64,000 nucleotides of DNA from Oscillospiraceae bacterium (GTDB lineage: Bacteria; Bacillota; Clostridia; Oscillospirales; CAG-272), in the NCBI GenBank assembly GCA_015064445.1, contig SVSE01000004.1, forward strand, positions 1-64,000. Direction: 5' to 3'. The position numbers and the translations under genes are program-made. This document shows positions 43,449 to 52,158 of the stretch, one piece after another. How positions within the stretch are numbered: position 1 is the stretch's first letter; each line of letters starts with the position of its first letter. Below the pieces are notes generated by a model. It worked only from the letters and a program-made list of their open reading frames with translations. It was not told where the DNA came from and ran no database searches.

Positions 43449-45572
43449 ATGAAAAAGAAATTATTTATCCTTCTTGCCACTGTGGCAATTCTTATGTGCC
43501 TTTTTGCTCTTTCGGTGAGTGCCGAGGCTGTAAACATTACCAATGTGGCAAACGACGGTATTCCCGATTGGGACCAAAAGGTTTTGCTTGACGGCAAGGA
43601 ATACGCACTTTGGGAGCTTGACTCAAACGGAGTTTACCATCCACTAATTTGGTATAACAACGGAACGGAGCTTGCCTCGGTTAGAGCCGACAATATAACT
43701 GTTGCCGGTGCTGACACAACCATTCCTCGCATTACACAATCCATGTATCGTAGTAGTGAATATGCCGAACTCCAAGGAATGACCATCGTTTTACCGGACG
43801 GCACAACATTTGACGGCAAAGCAACTATCGTTATTGCCAACCTCAATGGAGTAAAGGTTTGGAACGGAAGTGGCGAATATGATATGGACGCAGTCAAGAG
43901 CACGACATTTTCGGGTAGCACCGCGCTCAAATATATCTACCTACCAAGCACGATAAACACCGTTGCATATCAAGATGCAAGAGGCGTATTCCAAAACTGC
44001 ACTGCCCTTGAAGCGGTTATTTTTGCAAAGAGCGCGAGCATCGGAACTATCTCGCATAACTTTGTAATGGGCTGTTCAAGCCTTAAGTGCGTATCGCTTC
44101 CCGCATCTGTTGGAATCATCGCACACAACTCCTTTAATAGCTCCCATATCGGGGCGCTTTACCTTGGCGAAACACTAACTGAGATAGGCGCAGGCGGAAA
44201 CTGGAACGCAGGCGCATTCTATAACTGCGCAAATCTATACCTTGTGCAAAATCCGTTTGAATATTATGGATACGAGGGCACAATACCCGAAAAGCCTGAA
44301 ATCTATTTCTTCCCAAACACACTTGCAACACTATCTGACCACGCGTTTAGAGATTGCCCAAATATGAACACAACCGTTGTGTTCGGCACAAGCCTTACAA
44401 GCTGGTCAGGACATATGTTCACAAACTGGACACCATCTACCTCGGGAGATAAAAATGTTGTATTCCTTGGAAATATGACAAGCTTCAGCGTCTCCGAAGT
44501 GATAAGCGGTGGCGGATATATCCATTTTTACTTCCCTAACACCACTGACAAGAGCGTGCTTACACACTCGAGGAGTGGCGAGGGTCTTGTTTACTACTAT
44601 ACCGAGCTTGGCTATGTTGGCAGAGCGCGCTGGAACACTGTAACATGGCTGACTGTTGAGGAGCTTGCTACAACGACCGATGGACTTTTTGGCAATGTAA
44701 GAAAAACACCTCACCTTGAAAATCCACGCCTTGCCGAGATTGTAGAGGCAACCTGCTACTCTAACAAGAGCGCAGTTACAAAATGCTTCTGCGGTACGGT
44801 TCTTACAAGCGGTGAGGTAGAAAACTCAATGCTTGAGCATGAGTACATTGACGATTTCGACTGCACAACCGCTAACTATTGCAAAAACTACAAAGAAGAG
44901 GAAAATGAAGGCTGTAAGGCATTCCTCGTTGCTGATGCAAGCGAGCATGCTGAGACTCACGATGTAATCTTTGAAAATGGATTTACAAGTGCAGGTGTTC
45001 ACAACACTTACTGTGCTAATGCTACCTGTAAGGTGCTTGACAAGGTTGAAGACCTTGATGCTATGTTCACTCACGAGGGATATGCATACAAGGAGCGCAC
45101 CTCGGGTGGTATTGATACAAAGTTTAAGATTAACACAAAGGCTATGAAGCTTTACGAGAAGTACAAGGGCGCAATCCACTTCGGTATCATTATCGCTAAC
45201 GCTTCTCACTTCGAAAACGTTGACGTATTTATTCAAAACGGTGAGCTTACCTCTACTAACGCAAAGGGCGAAAAGACTGGTATCATCGTTGAGATGACCT
45301 CAAGAGATTACGACTACTTCAACTGCTACATTGGTGGCTTTGACTTCTCCGACTCTCGTTATACTGAGCTTGGACTTATCGTTGCAGGCTACGTATATGG
45401 CGAGGATGAAAGCGATATCGCATTTATTCAAAAGCAATATACAACTGACAGCGACGATAACACACTCGAAACTCCTTACACAGCTATGGTTACCAAGGGC
45501 GCAACCCTTAAGGCTGTAAACATTGTTACAGTAAGAGATTTCATTCCTCTTTCAAGCAACACTGAAGAATAA
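43449..45572 (+). CDS. Secreted BspA-type leucine-rich repeat protein, paralogue 2
   Basis: A 707-residue exported protein with a signal peptide (cleavage near LSVSAEA, residue 26). A degenerate BspA/LRR_5 region spans about 130-390, with blocks such as CTALEAVIFAKSASIG and CVSLPASVGIIAHNSF. A Cys-rich linker with paired Cys (about 435-520) leads to a C-terminal beta-rich domain (about 540-707, beginning HEGYAYKERTSGG) that matches the end of paralogue 1. Paralogy therefore covers the signal peptide, linker and C-terminal domain; the repeat region is more divergent. The start follows AAAGGAG. Probable role in adhesion, inferred from the fold only. Confidence 0.87.
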   Translation: MKKKLFILLATVAILMCLFALSVSAEAVNITNVANDGIPDWDQKVLLDGKEYALWELDSNGVYHPLIWYNNGTELASVRADNITVAGADTTIPRITQSMYRSSEYAELQGMTIVLPDGTTFDGKATIVIANLNGVKVWNGSGEYDMDAVKSTTFSGSTALKYIYLPSTINTVAYQDARGVFQNCTALEAVIFAKSASIGTISHNFVMGCSSLKCVSLPASVGIIAHNSFNSSHIGALYLGETLTEIGAGGNWNAGAFYNCANLYLVQNPFEYYGYEGTIPEKPEIYFFPNTLATLSDHAFRDCPNMNTTVVFGTSLTSWSGHMFTNWTPSTSGDKNVVFLGNMTSFSVSEVISGGGYIHFYFPNTTDKSVLTHSRSGEGLVYYYTELGYVGRARWNTVTWLTVEELATTTDGLFGNVRKTPHLENPRLAEIVEATCYSNKSAVTKCFCGTVLTSGEVENSMLEHEYIDDFDCTTANYCKNYKEEENEGCKAFLVADASEHAETHDVIFENGFTSAGVHNTYCANATCKVLDKVEDLDAMFTHEGYAYKERTSGGIDTKFKINTKAMKLYEKYKGAIHFGIIIANASHFENVDVFIQNGELTSTNAKGEKTGIIVEMTSRDYDYFNCYIGGFDFSDSRYTELGLIVAGYVYGEDESDIAFIQKQYTTDSDDNTLETPYTAMVTKGATLKAVNIVTVRDFIPLSSNTEE

Positions 45573-45575
45573 ACA

Positions 45576-45603
45576 AAAACCACACTCGGTCGAGTGTGGT
45601 TTT
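45576..45603. terminator. Bidirectional terminator (LRR 2 / MFS-GH2)
   Basis: AAAACCACACTCG-GT-CGAGTGTGGTTTT between convergent genes. Confidence 0.9.
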
Positions 45604-45608
45604 CTTTT

Positions 45609-48563
45609 TTAAAGCTTTAATTTCTCGGCAATTGCGAGCATTCGCTCTCTTGAAACCTTAAGGACCCTTCTGTCGTAGGTTAAAAGTCCGTTCGTTTCGT
45701 CCTCGACATCGCTGACCTGTGTGTAAATTGCGCCACAGAGTCCGTCCTTTACAAGTGGAGCTATCTCATTTTCGTAAAGGGAAACGAGTGCGTCCTCGAA
45801 TTTTTGTTGGTCATCAAAGAAGCGATAGCCATAGGTGTTATCGACATTAAAGCTATGGCCTGCCACCTTGTATGAGTAGCCACCAAACTCGCTCAAAACT
45901 ATTGGCTTGTCAGAGACTTGAAGCTTTACCTTTTTGAAATAAACATGCTCGCTCTCGACATCGCTATCTGCGCCCTTAAACCAGCCAGATGCCGTATCAA
46001 TTATGCGCGTGGTGTCGATAGTCTTCATTTTCTCGTACATTCTCTGAGAGTCGATTTGTCCCCAACCCTCGTTATAAATTGTCCAGTAGCAAATACAAGG
46101 ATGATTATAAAGAGCGCTTACTGTGTCGACCATTGATTGCTCAAAGAACACACGATAATCCCTTCTTCCTCTTTTGTCGTTGCGCCTTTTGAGTCCGATT
46201 GTAGGAAGCGCTGTATCACGAAGGAACGAATATGTGCCATTGTTTACCATATCCTGAAAAACAATCATTCCGTGCTTGTCGCAATAGTAATAGAACTGCT
46301 CAATTTCAACCTTTATGTGCTTACGCAGAGTGTTAAAGCCGAGCGCCTTCATTTCTAAAACATCGTTTTCGAGGCATTTTGGCGAGGCAGGTGTGTAAAT
46401 TCCTTCGGGGAAGTAGCCCTGGTCAAGCAGACCATGGAAGAAATATGGCTTACCGTTTAGGCAAATTCGCTTAACGCCATCTACCTCCTTAATTTCAAGA
46501 GTGCGAATGGCAAAGTATGATTCTACTCTGTCGCACGCACTTTCAATTACAAATTCATAAAGATAAGGGTTTTCAGGCGACCATTTTTGAGGATTTTCAA
46601 GCTCGATTCGGCACACCGAATCAACGAGTGTAAATTCAAGCGCGCCATTTGGTGCTTTTACGGTGATTTTTCCGTTTTTTGCGCCCTCTGTGTGAATAAT
46701 TACGCCATTTTCAAGTGGCTCTATTTTTATTTTTTTGATATATTCGCTTGGAACACTCTCGAGCCAAACGCTCTGCCATATACCACTAACCTCGGTATAC
46801 CACATTCCACCACGCTTTTCTCTTTGCTTGCCCCAAGGGAGCATTTTGCCCATATCCTCGCTTACAACCTCGAGGACATTTTCGTCCCTTAAATGCTCGG
46901 TTATATCGAACGAGAACGGCAAATAGCCATTAAGATTTATGCCGAGAAGCGCCCCGTTAAGAGAAACGGTTGTTGCTCCGTCACACGCGCCAAAATTAAG
47001 AATTACTCTATCGCGTACAAAGCCCTTGGGCAAGGTAAATTTCCTTCTATAATGCGCCTTCTTCTGCTTGCCAAGCAATCTGCCGATGCCCGACATATCG
47101 CTCTCTGGCGGGAATGGCACACGAATTTTTTCGCCATAGCTCTCGTCCTCGGAGAACTCCCACTCTCCATTAAGGGAAAGGAACGAATCGCGCCTTAGCT
47201 GTGGGCGAGGATAGTCGTTCCACGCATTTTCGTCATAGCTTTCAGCCTCGGGAGTAGATAATTTACACAGGTTGGGCTTTTTTAGCCTTTTCATTGCAAA
47301 AAACACGAGCACAAGGAATGCCGAAAGCACAATTGCAACGACGAGTGCGCCCATAAATATTCCCTCATTTGGAATAAACGAGGTCGTTCCGTCATCGTTT
47401 GTAACAAGCTCCGCATCCTTTAAAATCGCCTCGCCGATTGCTGGTCCGACAACTCCAGGAATAAGAACCTGTGCGACAATTCGAAGTCCTTGGAACATTC
47501 CAGATTTGTTTTCAGGGGTATTATCACGAATAGATGCGCCAAACACTGCCATTCCTGCAAGATATCCACACATCATAAGAAGTGAGCCTACAAACACCAA
47601 AAGCGTGCCACGGAAGAAGAAAAGAACAATGTAGCCTATCATCAAAAGAGCGATTGACGGTACAACCGAGCGACCGAAGCCAAGCTTATCGTATGCCCTG
47701 CCCCAAAGCGCCGTGAATATCGAGGCAAGCACGATTGCAGGCGCCATTACGAGCACATAGTCCGCCATTTTGAGGCTTTCCGTGTAATAAAGAATGAGAT
47801 ATGGCATAAAGATTTGGATTGAAATGCCGAATATTGCAAACGCAAAAAGCAACAAATAAAGGATTGGATTTTGCTTGATTACGCTCAATCTAAAGCCATA
47901 AACGATATTTTTAAAGTAGCTTTGATTTCCGTCTGTTTTGATTTTTGGCTCATCAATTAAGAAGAAGCCAAGAACACCGATTACAACAACGGATGCACCG
48001 ATTATTATGAAAATCGTTGTCCACGAGGAGCGCTCCGATAACTCAAAGGACATAAAGCCACCGAACACGCAAAGGATTGCAACGAGTGGCATCATTGCAT
48101 TTATTCCCTCTGCCTTGCCACGAGAGGAATCGTCTGTTACATCAGTCAGCCACGCATTAAAGCACGCATCATTTGCGCTTGAGCCAAAGAAGGTCATAAC
48201 GCAGTCCATTATGATAACGAGAGTTATACAAAGCGCGCTTGCGCTAACTGACGGGAAAAGATAGCCGATTACATCCTCACGAATAAGGGCGAAGGACAAA
48301 ATTGAAAGTCCCCATAAAATGTAGCCACCTGCGATAAAGACTCTTCTCTTACCGAGCTTGTCAGAGAGAGCGCCGATAAGTAGAGTAGTTACGGTTGCGG
48401 ACACAGCGCTTGCCATAACCATTGTGGCAATGTCCGAGGCGCTGGCGCTGAACATTTGATATATGAAGACATTGAAATACATATTTTCAACAACCCAGGC
48501 AATTTGACCGACAAGCGAGAAAATCACGAGGGCTGTGTAAAATTTACTCTTTGATTTTTGCAT
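45609..48563 (-). CDS. MFS transporter fused to a GH2 glycoside hydrolase
   Basis: One uninterrupted 984-residue frame encodes two complete modules. Residues 1-430 are a major facilitator transporter of the sugar-cation symporter type: about 12 membrane helices, the inter-helix motif LSDKLGKRRVFI after helix 2 and a second GRAYDKLGFGRS in the C half. Residues from about 443 are a complete family 2 glycosidase: jelly-roll domain (SLNGEWEF), Ig-like domain, and TIM barrel with the acid/base in TIYNEGWGQ (Glu832) and the nucleophile in VLSEFGG (Glu892). With MFS topology both ends face the cytoplasm, so the enzyme would cut the imported beta-glycoside inside. It follows a DUF1295 gene by three bases. 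The sugar (galactoside, glucuronide, other) is unknown. Confidence 0.92.
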   Translation of the reverse strand: MQKSKSKFYTALVIFSLVGQIAWVVENMYFNVFIYQMFSASASDIATMVMASAVSATVTTLLIGALSDKLGKRRVFIAGGYILWGLSILSFALIREDVIGYLFPSVSASALCITLVIIMDCVMTFFGSSANDACFNAWLTDVTDDSSRGKAEGINAMMPLVAILCVFGGFMSFELSERSSWTTIFIIIGASVVVIGVLGFFLIDEPKIKTDGNQSYFKNIVYGFRLSVIKQNPILYLLLFAFAIFGISIQIFMPYLILYYTESLKMADYVLVMAPAIVLASIFTALWGRAYDKLGFGRSVVPSIALLMIGYIVLFFFRGTLLVFVGSLLMMCGYLAGMAVFGASIRDNTPENKSGMFQGLRIVAQVLIPGVVGPAIGEAILKDAELVTNDDGTTSFIPNEGIFMGALVVAIVLSAFLVLVFFAMKRLKKPNLCKLSTPEAESYDENAWNDYPRPQLRRDSFLSLNGEWEFSEDESYGEKIRVPFPPESDMSGIGRLLGKQKKAHYRRKFTLPKGFVRDRVILNFGACDGATTVSLNGALLGINLNGYLPFSFDITEHLRDENVLEVVSEDMGKMLPWGKQREKRGGMWYTEVSGIWQSVWLESVPSEYIKKIKIEPLENGVIIHTEGAKNGKITVKAPNGALEFTLVDSVCRIELENPQKWSPENPYLYEFVIESACDRVESYFAIRTLEIKEVDGVKRICLNGKPYFFHGLLDQGYFPEGIYTPASPKCLENDVLEMKALGFNTLRKHIKVEIEQFYYYCDKHGMIVFQDMVNNGTYSFLRDTALPTIGLKRRNDKRGRRDYRVFFEQSMVDTVSALYNHPCICYWTIYNEGWGQIDSQRMYEKMKTIDTTRIIDTASGWFKGADSDVESEHVYFKKVKLQVSDKPIVLSEFGGYSYKVAGHSFNVDNTYGYRFFDDQQKFEDALVSLYENEIAPLVKDGLCGAIYTQVSDVEDETNGLLTYDRRVLKVSRERMLAIAEKLKL

Positions 48564-48566
48564 AAT

Positions 48567-49418
48567 TTAACGAAGCCTCTTAATTGGGAAAAACATTCTT
48601 GTTTCTTTTTTATACTGCTCAAAGCCTTCCTTTCTGCTCTGCCTTCCGTCTGCCATAGGCACGCTGACGAGGAGGAAAAGAAGATTATTGAGAATTGCGC
48701 CGATAATAAAATACCAGCAGGATGGCATATTGACAACGCAGAACGCGCCAACACCCCACCACATAAGTATCTCGCCCAGGTAATTTGGATGGCGCGAGTG
48801 CTTCCAAAGACCGTTTCTTATAAACGGTGTTGTCCTGTTTTTTCTATATTTGTGCATTTGAATGTCGGAAATCGCCTGCAGGGTAACACCTAAAAGGCTA
48901 ACACATGCAAAAATTATCGACACAGGGTTAAATTCCGCATCGCTTATCACAAGATAAACAGCAGGAAGCGTGCAGGCATAAACGATAAGCGTTGGCACCA
49001 TATGAATTCCAACAAAATTGATTATAGGATAAAGCTTACCCGTCTTTTCGCACAGCATTGTGTATCGCCAGTCCTGATATGCAAGACCGTGGAAGGTATA
49101 TGCCCAGTTGGCAGTTAGGCGAAGCGCCCAAATAGCAACGACGCAAATCACGATTATCGCGCCCACGCTAAGAGCTCTGCCCCACGCAAAGCAAGCCAAA
49201 ATCACAATTGGCTGAACGCTCCAGTATGGGTCGTAAACCGATGCGTTTTTAAAAATAAGACTAAAAATAAAGGTGACAACCGTTGCAACGGTGTCGGCAA
49301 TCAACAGCGACAGCCACACATCAAAATCGAGCGACAGGTATGTAAAAATTCCTGCCAGTGTCGCAACAATGTAAACAAGGGTAACTATTATAAAGCTTGG
49401 GGCTCTTTTAATGTTCAT
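48567..49418 (-). CDS. DUF1295 / steroid 5-alpha-reductase-like membrane protein
   Basis: A 283-residue membrane protein with about seven predicted helices. The C-terminal part shows the pattern shared by DUF1295, steroid 5-alpha-reductases and isoprenylcysteine methyltransferases: GLWKHSRHPNYLGEILMWWG followed later by a basic end (EQYKKETRMFFPIKRL). These enzymes act on membrane lipids or sterol-like substrates; the bacterial substrates are largely unknown. It is the first gene of a two-gene unit and its stop lies three bases before the MFS-GH2 start, so it may help modify a glycoside or its aglycone, which is inference only. Confidence 0.85.
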   Translation of the reverse strand: MNIKRAPSFIIVTLVYIVATLAGIFTYLSLDFDVWLSLLIADTVATVVTFIFSLIFKNASVYDPYWSVQPIVILACFAWGRALSVGAIIVICVVAIWALRLTANWAYTFHGLAYQDWRYTMLCEKTGKLYPIINFVGIHMVPTLIVYACTLPAVYLVISDAEFNPVSIIFACVSLLGVTLQAISDIQMHKYRKNRTTPFIRNGLWKHSRHPNYLGEILMWWGVGAFCVVNMPSCWYFIIGAILNNLLFLLVSVPMADGRQSRKEGFEQYKKETRMFFPIKRLR

Positions 49419-49439
49419 ATCGCACCACCTTTCGTAATT

Positions 49440-49468
49440 ATTTTATCATTTTATATTATAAAAGTCAA
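49440..49468 (-). promoter_or_regulatory. Promoter of the DUF1295 / MFS-GH2 unit
   Basis: On the minus strand TTGACT (49463-49468), 17 bp, TAAAAT (49440-49445). It starts just after the terminator of the non-coding RNA unit. Confidence 0.7.
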
Positions 49469-49476
49469 TAGCGCAC

Positions 49477-49505
49477 AAAAAACGGCAACCTTACGATTGC
49501 CGTTT
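49477..49505 (-). terminator. Terminator of the large non-coding RNA
   Basis: Stem AAACGGCAA / TTGCCGTTT (49497-49505 with 49480-49488) followed on the minus strand by six T. Confidence 0.85.
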
Positions 49506-50148
49506 CTATTTCGAATTAGTACATTGGTCTATCCTCTTTTTGAATTTTGATTTTCCTATGAGTTAAACTTAGTACATTGGTCTGTCCTCTTTTTCTTTAT
49601 TTTGGTTCTTAATCAAAGATAACTACTTGAAAGCTAAAACCTTGTCCTTTCCCACTTTAAATGCTTGTATTCGGATGAGTTTTATTTCTTTTGTTAAATT
49701 AAAGTAACTACTTGAAGACTTAAAACCTTGACCTTTCTTGTTAAATTCTTATATTCGAATGATATTCAATTTTTAAAGGGTTTTTAGCATAACCGAAATA
49801 CAATTTACCGTTCTCGCTCAAAAATCCTCAATTTCTACTTAAATCTTTTCGATAATAGGCTCTTTGCTTACTGTCTATGGCACGCTCCCATAGCAGTATA
49901 TTCAGTTATGCACTCACTCTGTGGTTCACTTGCCATTGGACCGTACCTCCTTGATAGTCTATATAGCTTCTTACCGATCCTCGCTTTCTCGTCACGAGGG
50001 CTGTTGGAGCTTTCCTTGCGTTTAGAAAGTCCTTCAATCTATATTCACCTTGGGACTTTGGTGAAGCTATAAGAGAGTTATTCTCGAATACCGACTCGCC
50101 CTTGCCCTCCCGGGCGTTGACTCTATCTGGTATTTGCTCTCTCTTTGT
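49477..50148 (-). ncRNA. Candidate large structured non-coding RNA, about 670 nt
   Basis: A complete transcription unit without a credible gene: strong promoter at 50155-50183, intrinsic terminator at 49477-49505, and in between no open frame with a ribosome binding site on either strand. The 5' half is GC-richer with many potential stems (for example CTATGG-GAGCGTG-CCATAG and CCTCG-TGA-CGAG). The 3' half is AT-rich and contains two duplicated modules: one reads TTAGTACATTGGTCT-TCCTCTTTTT on the plus strand at about 49516 and 49569, the other AACTACTTGAA...AAAACCTTG at about 49621 and 49707. The size is in the range of ornate RNAs such as ROOL, OLE and GOLLD, but I cannot assign it to one of them. 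Together with its flanks it fills the 960-bp gap before the beta-CASP gene. Confidence 0.65.
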
Positions 50149-50154
50149 ACCTTT

Positions 50155-50183
50155 ATTGTAGCAGACTTTTTTCGTTTTGTCAA
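50155..50183 (-). promoter_or_regulatory. Promoter of the large non-coding RNA
   Basis: On the minus strand perfect TTGACA (50178-50183), 17 bp, TACAAT (50155-50160). Confidence 0.8.
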
Positions 50184-50324
50184 TAGTTTTTCGTGATTTT
50201 TTCTAAAAAGCCTCATTTTTGGTATGTGCTTTTTGTGCACAAGATACAAAAATCTATAATATATATATACTTATATAATATGAAGAGATTTTTCAAAAAA
50301 TTTTTTGTCAAATGTGAGTTTTCC

Positions 50325-50353
50325 TTTACAAACGAGGCAAAAAATGCTACAAT
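50325..50353 (+). promoter_or_regulatory. Promoter of the beta-CASP nuclease gene
   Basis: TTTACA (50325-50330), 17 bp, TACAAT (50348-50353), 25 bp before the start codon. Confidence 0.75.
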
Positions 50354-50378
50354 GAAAATAGAAGAAAGGGGGAATTTT

Positions 50379-52004
50379 ATGAAAATTACCTTTATCGGTG
50401 CTGCACACGAGGTAACGGGCTCATGCACGCTTATCAGTATAGGCACCAAAAATATTCTTGTCGACTGTGGTATGGAGCAGGGCGTTGACACCTACGAGAA
50501 CGCAGATTTGCCTATTTTGCCTATCGACATTGACGCAATACTTCTAACTCACGCACACATAGACCATTCGGGCAAGATTCCTGCAATGGTGGCAAGTGGC
50601 TATAATGGTCCTGTCTATTCAACCATTGCAACGCATCGCCTTTGCGAGATTATGCTCCGTGATAGCGCGCACATTCAAGAATTCGAGGCAAAGTGGCGCT
50701 CCAGAAAGGCAAAGCGTGCAGGCGAGGACGAATATTCGCCGATTTACACTATGGCTGACGCAGAAAAGGCGCTTTCGCTTTTTGAATCTTATTCTTATAA
50801 TGAAGAAATCGAGATTCTTGACGGTGTTAAGATTTCGTTTCTTGATGCAGGACATCTGCTCGGCTCATCAAGCATTTATGTTACAATAACTGAAAAGGGC
50901 GAAAGCACGACGCTCCTCTTCTCGGGTGACATCGGAAACACTGCACGCCCACTTATTCGTGACCCCCAAAAGCCAAGGCTTGCCGATTATGTAATTGTCG
51001 AGTCTACCTATGGCGACAGACTACACGGAGAGCGCCCTGATTATGAAACTCAATTCACAAATATAATTCAGCGCACGCTTGATAGAGGTGGAAATGTTGT
51101 AATTCCGTCCTTTGCGATAGGTAGAACGCAGGAGATTCTATATCTTATAAGGAAGATAAAGGAAGAGGGGCTTGTGAAAAATCACGGGGATTTCCCTGTT
51201 TTCGTGGACAGTCCTCTTGCAATAGAGGCGACAGGCATTTACGCCTCGGGCTTGACTGATTTTTACGATGAGGAAACGCTCGAGCTACTGTCAAGAGGGA
51301 TTAACCCTATCACCTTCAAGAGCTTGAATTTGGCAATCACAAGCGATGATTCACGCGCGATAAACGAAAATATGACACCAAAGGTTATAATTTCAGCATC
51401 TGGAATGTGCGAGGCAGGTAGAATCAGACACCACCTAAAGCACAATTTGTGGCGAAGCGAGAGCACTATTCTCTTTGTTGGCTATCAAAGCGAGGGAACG
51501 CTCGGCAGACGCATAATCGACGGAGACCGCTTTGTTAACCTTTTTGGCGAGGAAATTGCTGTAAGGGCAAAAGTTGAAACAATCGCTGGAATTAGTGGTC
51601 ACGCAGACAAAAATATGCTTCTCGATTGGCTTAGCGCGCTCGAGAAAGCACCAAAAAAGGTTTTTGTTAACCATGGCGGAGATGGCGTATGCGACGATTT
51701 CGCCAAGGCTATAAGCGATACTCTCGGCTACGAGGCGATTGCTCCATTTAGTGGAGATGTGTTCGACCTTACAAGTGGAGAGTGCGTCGAAAAGGGCGTT
51801 GTAACTCGTGTAACTCCAAGAATTGCTAATACCAAAAAGCGTGCGGGCGTTGTATTCGAAAGACTTCTTGCCGCTGGCAGACATCTTATGAATGTTATTG
51901 AACAAAATCGTGGTGGAGCAAATAAGGACCTCGCAAGATTTACAAGTCAAATCGAAGCGCTTTGCGAAAAATACGAGCGAAAAGACTATTCCAAGAAAAA
52001 ATAA
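50379..52004 (+). CDS. Metallo-beta-lactamase fold beta-CASP nuclease
   Basis: A 541-residue soluble protein of the beta-CASP family (CPSF73/Ysh1-like), enzymes that cut RNA with two zinc ions. The metal site THAHIDHSG (His58, His60, Asp62, His63), the later VESTYGDR and SGMCEAGRIRHHL segments and the GHADKNMLLDW motif are all present; the C-terminal 90 residues form an extra charged helix region. The start is ATG 50379 after GAAAGGGGG; the frame is open for 62 more codons upstream, but that stretch contains the promoter. The last 48 bases of the gene are duplicated downstream, flanking a palindromic element. The natural substrate is unknown. Confidence 0.92.
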   Translation: MKITFIGAAHEVTGSCTLISIGTKNILVDCGMEQGVDTYENADLPILPIDIDAILLTHAHIDHSGKIPAMVASGYNGPVYSTIATHRLCEIMLRDSAHIQEFEAKWRSRKAKRAGEDEYSPIYTMADAEKALSLFESYSYNEEIEILDGVKISFLDAGHLLGSSSIYVTITEKGESTTLLFSGDIGNTARPLIRDPQKPRLADYVIVESTYGDRLHGERPDYETQFTNIIQRTLDRGGNVVIPSFAIGRTQEILYLIRKIKEEGLVKNHGDFPVFVDSPLAIEATGIYASGLTDFYDEETLELLSRGINPITFKSLNLAITSDDSRAINENMTPKVIISASGMCEAGRIRHHLKHNLWRSESTILFVGYQSEGTLGRRIIDGDRFVNLFGEEIAVRAKVETIAGISGHADKNMLLDWLSALEKAPKKVFVNHGGDGVCDDFAKAISDTLGYEAIAPFSGDVFDLTSGECVEKGVVTRVTPRIANTKKRAGVVFERLLAAGRHLMNVIEQNRGGANKDLARFTSQIEALCEKYERKDYSKKK

Positions 52005-52119
52005 GACATAGTCTACACCTCATCCACCGTAAACGGTCCCCCTTCCCCTCCGTTCAAAGGGGAACGCTAAGGCGCTTTGCGAAAAGTACGAGCGAAAAGA
52101 CTATTCCAAGAAGAAATAA
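51957..52119. mobile_element. Palindromic element A1 flanked by a 48-bp duplication of the upstream gene's end
   Basis: The last 48 bp of the beta-CASP gene (51957-52004, ending exactly at TAA) recur at 52072-52119 with two substitutions, both of which would be synonymous (Lys AAA to AAG). Between the copies lies a 67-bp element with hairpins ACCGT-AA-ACGGT and TTCCCCT-CCGTTCA-AGGGGAA, homologous to one half of element A2 at 55123-55239 (shared CTCATCCACC and GGTCCCCCTTCCC). Confidence 0.8.
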
Positions 52120-52123
52120 AAGA

Positions 52124-52152
52124 CACAGGATAGGCATTTTGCCTATCCTGTG
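52124..52152. terminator. Bidirectional terminator (beta-CASP gene / MATE gene)
   Basis: CACAGGATAGGC-ATTTT-GCCTATCCTGTG with T-rich flanks. Confidence 0.9.
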
Positions 52153-52158
52153 TTTATT

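Noticed and set aside
49516-49775. Degenerate coding sequence or transposon remnant in the large non-coding unit
   Set aside because: No frame of useful length or transposase-like motif was found on either strand; the unit has an intact promoter and terminator, which fits an RNA gene better.
50193-50378. N-terminal extension of the beta-CASP protein
   Set aside because: The extra 62 codons overlap a consensus promoter (50325-50353) and encode an improbable Phe/Lys-rich stretch. ATG 50379 has a strong ribosome binding site.
51957-52119. Truncated second copy of the beta-CASP gene (pseudogene)
   Set aside because: Only the last 48 bp are repeated and they flank a palindromic element, so a target duplication explains the data better than a decayed paralogue.
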